Below are positions 62,349-64,000 of a stretch of 64,000 bases of DNA, piece by piece. Positions within the stretch are counted from its first letter, which is position 1. Each line of letters begins with the position of its first letter. Made by a program: the position numbers and the translations under genes. The DNA comes from JAJPKK01 sp963802745 (GTDB lineage Bacteria > Pseudomonadota > Alphaproteobacteria > Rhizobiales > Xanthobacteraceae): NCBI GenBank assembly GCA_963802745.1, contig CAWDKL010000044.1:62001-126000 (forward strand), written 5' to 3'. The notes below the pieces were generated by a model. The model was not told the origin of the DNA. It ran no database searches and saw nothing but the letters and a program-made list of their open reading frames with translations.

Positions 62349-62825
62349 TCAATTGTACTCCAGGCAGGCCGCAATGGTGACGATCACTTCCGCCGTGTCG
62401 GACCAAAACGAGCCGTCGCTCATTTCCGCGATGGCCAGAACATTTTGCGAATCGGCGAGCCGGATGCGGGTCGAGAACGCCGCCTTGCCGGCGCGGGGGC
62501 CGAGGTGAACCGAGATGATGTCGGGCTGCGGATTCTTCTCATTGAAGACGTGGATAGCTTTGACGTAATCCGTCGCCGTCATCGGGCTGTCGACCTTGAC
62601 CGACATCGCGATGGTATTGCCGTTCTCCACCAACGGCGGAATATCGAGCGTGACCCGGCCCTGGCGCACCGGCGCTTCCCCGATCACCCGGTGCACTGCG
62701 GCTTTCATCATGTCTGGCGTCGCCTGGGCGCGGCGTACCTGCACCAGCGGCACGCCGAACGCGGCCGCACTGGCGGCGCCTATCACGACGGACCGTCGCG
62801 TCGGCTGAACATCGGTTTCCGTCAT
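62349..62825 (-). CDS. soxY: Thiosulfate-oxidation carrier subunit SoxY, variant C-terminus
   Basis: A 158-residue SoxY with a Tat signal (TRRSVVIGAASAAAFG). SoxY binds the substrate to a Cys on a swinging GGCGG arm at its C-terminus. Here the end is VTIAACLEYN, so a Cys remains but the flanking GGxGG is lost. The rest (VENGNTIAMSVKVDSPMTAT, STRIRLADSQNVLAIAEMSD) fits the family. ATG 62825 has AGAGGA upstream; GTG 62843 overlaps the soxX stop. Confidence 0.88.
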   Translation of the reverse strand: MTETDVQPTRRSVVIGAASAAAFGVPLVQVRRAQATPDMMKAAVHRVIGEAPVRQGRVTLDIPPLVENGNTIAMSVKVDSPMTATDYVKAIHVFNEKNPQPDIISVHLGPRAGKAAFSTRIRLADSQNVLAIAEMSDGSFWSDTAEVIVTIAACLEYN

Positions 62826-62835
62826 CGCATCCTCT

Positions 62836-63294
62836 TCAGTCACGCAGGGTCATCAGGAACGCTACCACATCCTCGATCTGCTCCGCCGTCAGCACGGTTT
62901 TGCCGCGAAACGCCGGCGCGACTTTTTCGAGACCATCCAGCCGGTAATAGGCCGGCATGATGGTATCCGAGTTGAAGTGGCGCGAATCCACGATACGCAA
63001 CCGCAGCTGGCCTTCGGTGTTGCGGGAACCGGCACCCTTGAGATCCGGCCCGATGGTGCCCTGGAATTTCTCCTCGGGCAATGGCGCCGCGTGACACAGC
63101 AGGCACAACCCGGTCTGCCGGCTGGTGACGATGGCCTTGCCACGCGCCGGATCGCCCGGCATGCCGGTCAGCGAAGCCGGGATGGCGTCGCCGACCACAA
63201 TATAGGGCCGCGGCAGCGGCTCCGCTCGCGTTTGCCAGCCGCCCATCGTCCAAAACGCAAAGCCGGCCGTGACGACAATGCAGAACCATCGCAT
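62836..63294 (-). CDS. soxX: Cytochrome c SoxX
   Basis: A 152-residue exported c-type cytochrome. The haem motif is CLLCH, with Met as the distal ligand probably in SDTIMPAYYRLDG. FQGTIGPDLKGAGSRNTEGQ and TAEQIEDVVAFLMTLRD fit SoxX, the cytochrome that with SoxA takes electrons from thiosulfate. SoxA is not in the window. The N-terminal signal is FCIVVTAGFAFWTMGGW-like. Nine bases from fccB. Confidence 0.9.
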   Translation of the reverse strand: MRWFCIVVTAGFAFWTMGGWQTRAEPLPRPYIVVGDAIPASLTGMPGDPARGKAIVTSRQTGLCLLCHAAPLPEEKFQGTIGPDLKGAGSRNTEGQLRLRIVDSRHFNSDTIMPAYYRLDGLEKVAPAFRGKTVLTAEQIEDVVAFLMTLRD

Positions 63295-63303
63295 GGGCCG
63301 CTC

Positions 63304-64000
63304 TCAGCCGAAAATCTCGGAGGTGATGGTGTTGAACCAACCGCCGGCAAATTTCGCTTCCTGGACGCGGACCGATCGCGGCGCATCGATCGGACTGATG
63401 CCTCCGGCGCCTTCGACTTCGAGCCATTGGCCGCTCACCGGCGTGTACACTCCGGCGACCGAAAAGCCGTAGTCGGGCGCAACGAGGCTGTAGCAGGTAT
63501 TGACGAATTTCGGCTCGGCCGGCGTTTCCCCGCGTACCAGCCTGGCAATCGCCGCGGCGCAAATCTTGGCGGCGGCATTGCCGGCGAACGCCGATTTCGG
63601 CACCGCGCCCGCGATCGCCGCGTCACCCAGCACATGAATGTCGGGGATGAGGTGCGATTCGAATGTCACCGGATCGACCGGGCACCACCCGGTGCGGTCC
63701 GCCACCCCGGCAATCTCGGCGATACGGCCGGCCTTTTGCGGGGGAATAACATTGGCCACGTCGGCCTTGTAGGTATCGAAATCGGAGGAGACCGTCATGG
63801 CGGCGGCATCGACGCCGGTCGGATTGCCGCCGGAGGACACCGAAACCCATTCCAGATTGGGGTAAAGTTCCGCCCACGCGTTCTCGAACAGGCGCTGCAT
63901 CGAGAACGTATCCTTGGCGTCGAGCACGATGAGCTTCGAACGCGGCTTTTTCGCCTTTAGGTAATATGCAATCAGACTGGCGCGTTCGTAGGACGCCGGC
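63304..64000 (-). CDS. fccB: Flavocytochrome c sulfide dehydrogenase, FAD subunit FccB (5' end outside the window)
   Basis: The C-terminal 230 or so residues of an FAD-dependent sulfide dehydrogenase, which moves electrons from sulfide to a cytochrome. YERASLIAYYLKAKKPRSKL, DAKDTFSMQRLFENAW, then VIPPQKAGRIAEIAGVADRT, PDIHVLGDAAIAGAVPKSAF and CYSLVAPDYGFSVAGVY fit FccB/SoxF. The gene runs past the right edge. First gene of the fccB-soxX-soxY-soxZ run as seen on the minus strand. Confidence 0.9.
   Translation of the reverse strand, partial: PASYERASLIAYYLKAKKPRSKLIVLDAKDTFSMQRLFENAWAELYPNLEWVSVSSGGNPTGVDAAAMTVSSDFDTYKADVANVIPPQKAGRIAEIAGVADRTGWCPVDPVTFESHLIPDIHVLGDAAIAGAVPKSAFAGNAAAKICAAAIARLVRGETPAEPKFVNTCYSLVAPDYGFSVAGVYTPVSGQWLEVEGAGGISPIDAPRSVRVQEAKFAGGWFNTITSEIFG

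Noticed and set aside
1..64000. CRISPR arrays, tRNA or rRNA genes
   Set aside because: No regularly spaced direct repeats, no cas genes, no T-loop-like GTTCGAATC with a matching acceptor stem and no rRNA core sequence were seen.

Overview
This is high-GC DNA from an alphaproteobacterium, most likely a member of Hyphomicrobiales (Rhizobiales) close to the Bradyrhizobium/Xanthobacteraceae group. The best evidence is the gene order at the left end, miaB-phoH-ybeY-corC-lnt-XRE regulator-metK-trmB, a conserved block in those bacteria. A DUF4170/waaA/lpxK lipid A cluster, a DUF2849-sulfite reductase-DUF934 cluster, a Ku/LigD end-joining locus and many small secreted proteins fit the same group. No organism name can be read from the sequence itself.

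Layout. 1-8045: the housekeeping block (tRNA modification, ribosome maturation, envelope lipoprotein acylation, S-adenosylmethionine synthesis, tRNA m7G methylation). 8176-12614 (minus): a XerD-type recombinase, a Bug/TctC binding protein, a secreted DUF5666-like protein and a DegP/HtrA protease. 12950-16539: a membrane protein, a Tat-exported amidohydrolase and siroheme synthase. 16544-16796: a 253-bp element with long inverted arms, directly followed by a MmeI-like (type IIL) restriction-methylation gene broken into four frames. 20040-24209: an inositol-monophosphatase-like enzyme and a lipid A/KDO operon. 24584-38899: accessory functions (secreted proteins, glycosyltransferase, ABHD10-like hydrolase, MFS/LysR pair, thiamine-diphosphate enzyme, GST with a molybdenum hydroxylase subunit, thioesterase) and a gene-poor, AT-richer kilobase. 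39244-43832 (minus): ku, a BRCT-HTH-TPR protein and ligD in one tight operon. 44375-49162: MmgE/PrpD, then a 2Fe-2S ferredoxin divergent from DUF2849-cysI-DUF934. 49213-57289: a metallophosphoesterase, hisE, a YqaA-like membrane protein, a cysteine-cluster protein, an OFA-family transporter and two 2-hydroxyacid dehydrogenases. 57610-60928: an orphan E2 acyltransferase with an aldehyde dehydrogenase, then a lipoprotein. 61122-64000 (minus): a partial sulfur-oxidation locus (fccB, soxX, soxY, soxZ) and a secreted protein.

How the genes work together. The left block supports translation and methyl-group supply. DUF4170, a lysophospholipid-acyltransferase-like protein, waaA and lpxK overlap or nearly touch and act in lipid A/KDO assembly. 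Siroheme synthase at 15 kb should supply the cofactor of the sulfite reductase at 47 kb. Ku and LigD form a complete two-component end-joining system, and the protein encoded between them is the best candidate here for a new accessory factor. The sox/fcc genes suggest that the organism can oxidise reduced sulfur.

Caution. At least nine single-base frameshifts interrupt seven otherwise well-conserved genes (xerD, degP, mmeI-like three times, waaA, the molybdenum hydroxylase, ligD, cysI). Eight of the nine are repaired by removing one base. Because waaA is normally essential, many of these are probably sequence errors and not real gene decay. The affected genes are annotated at full length with the break stated.
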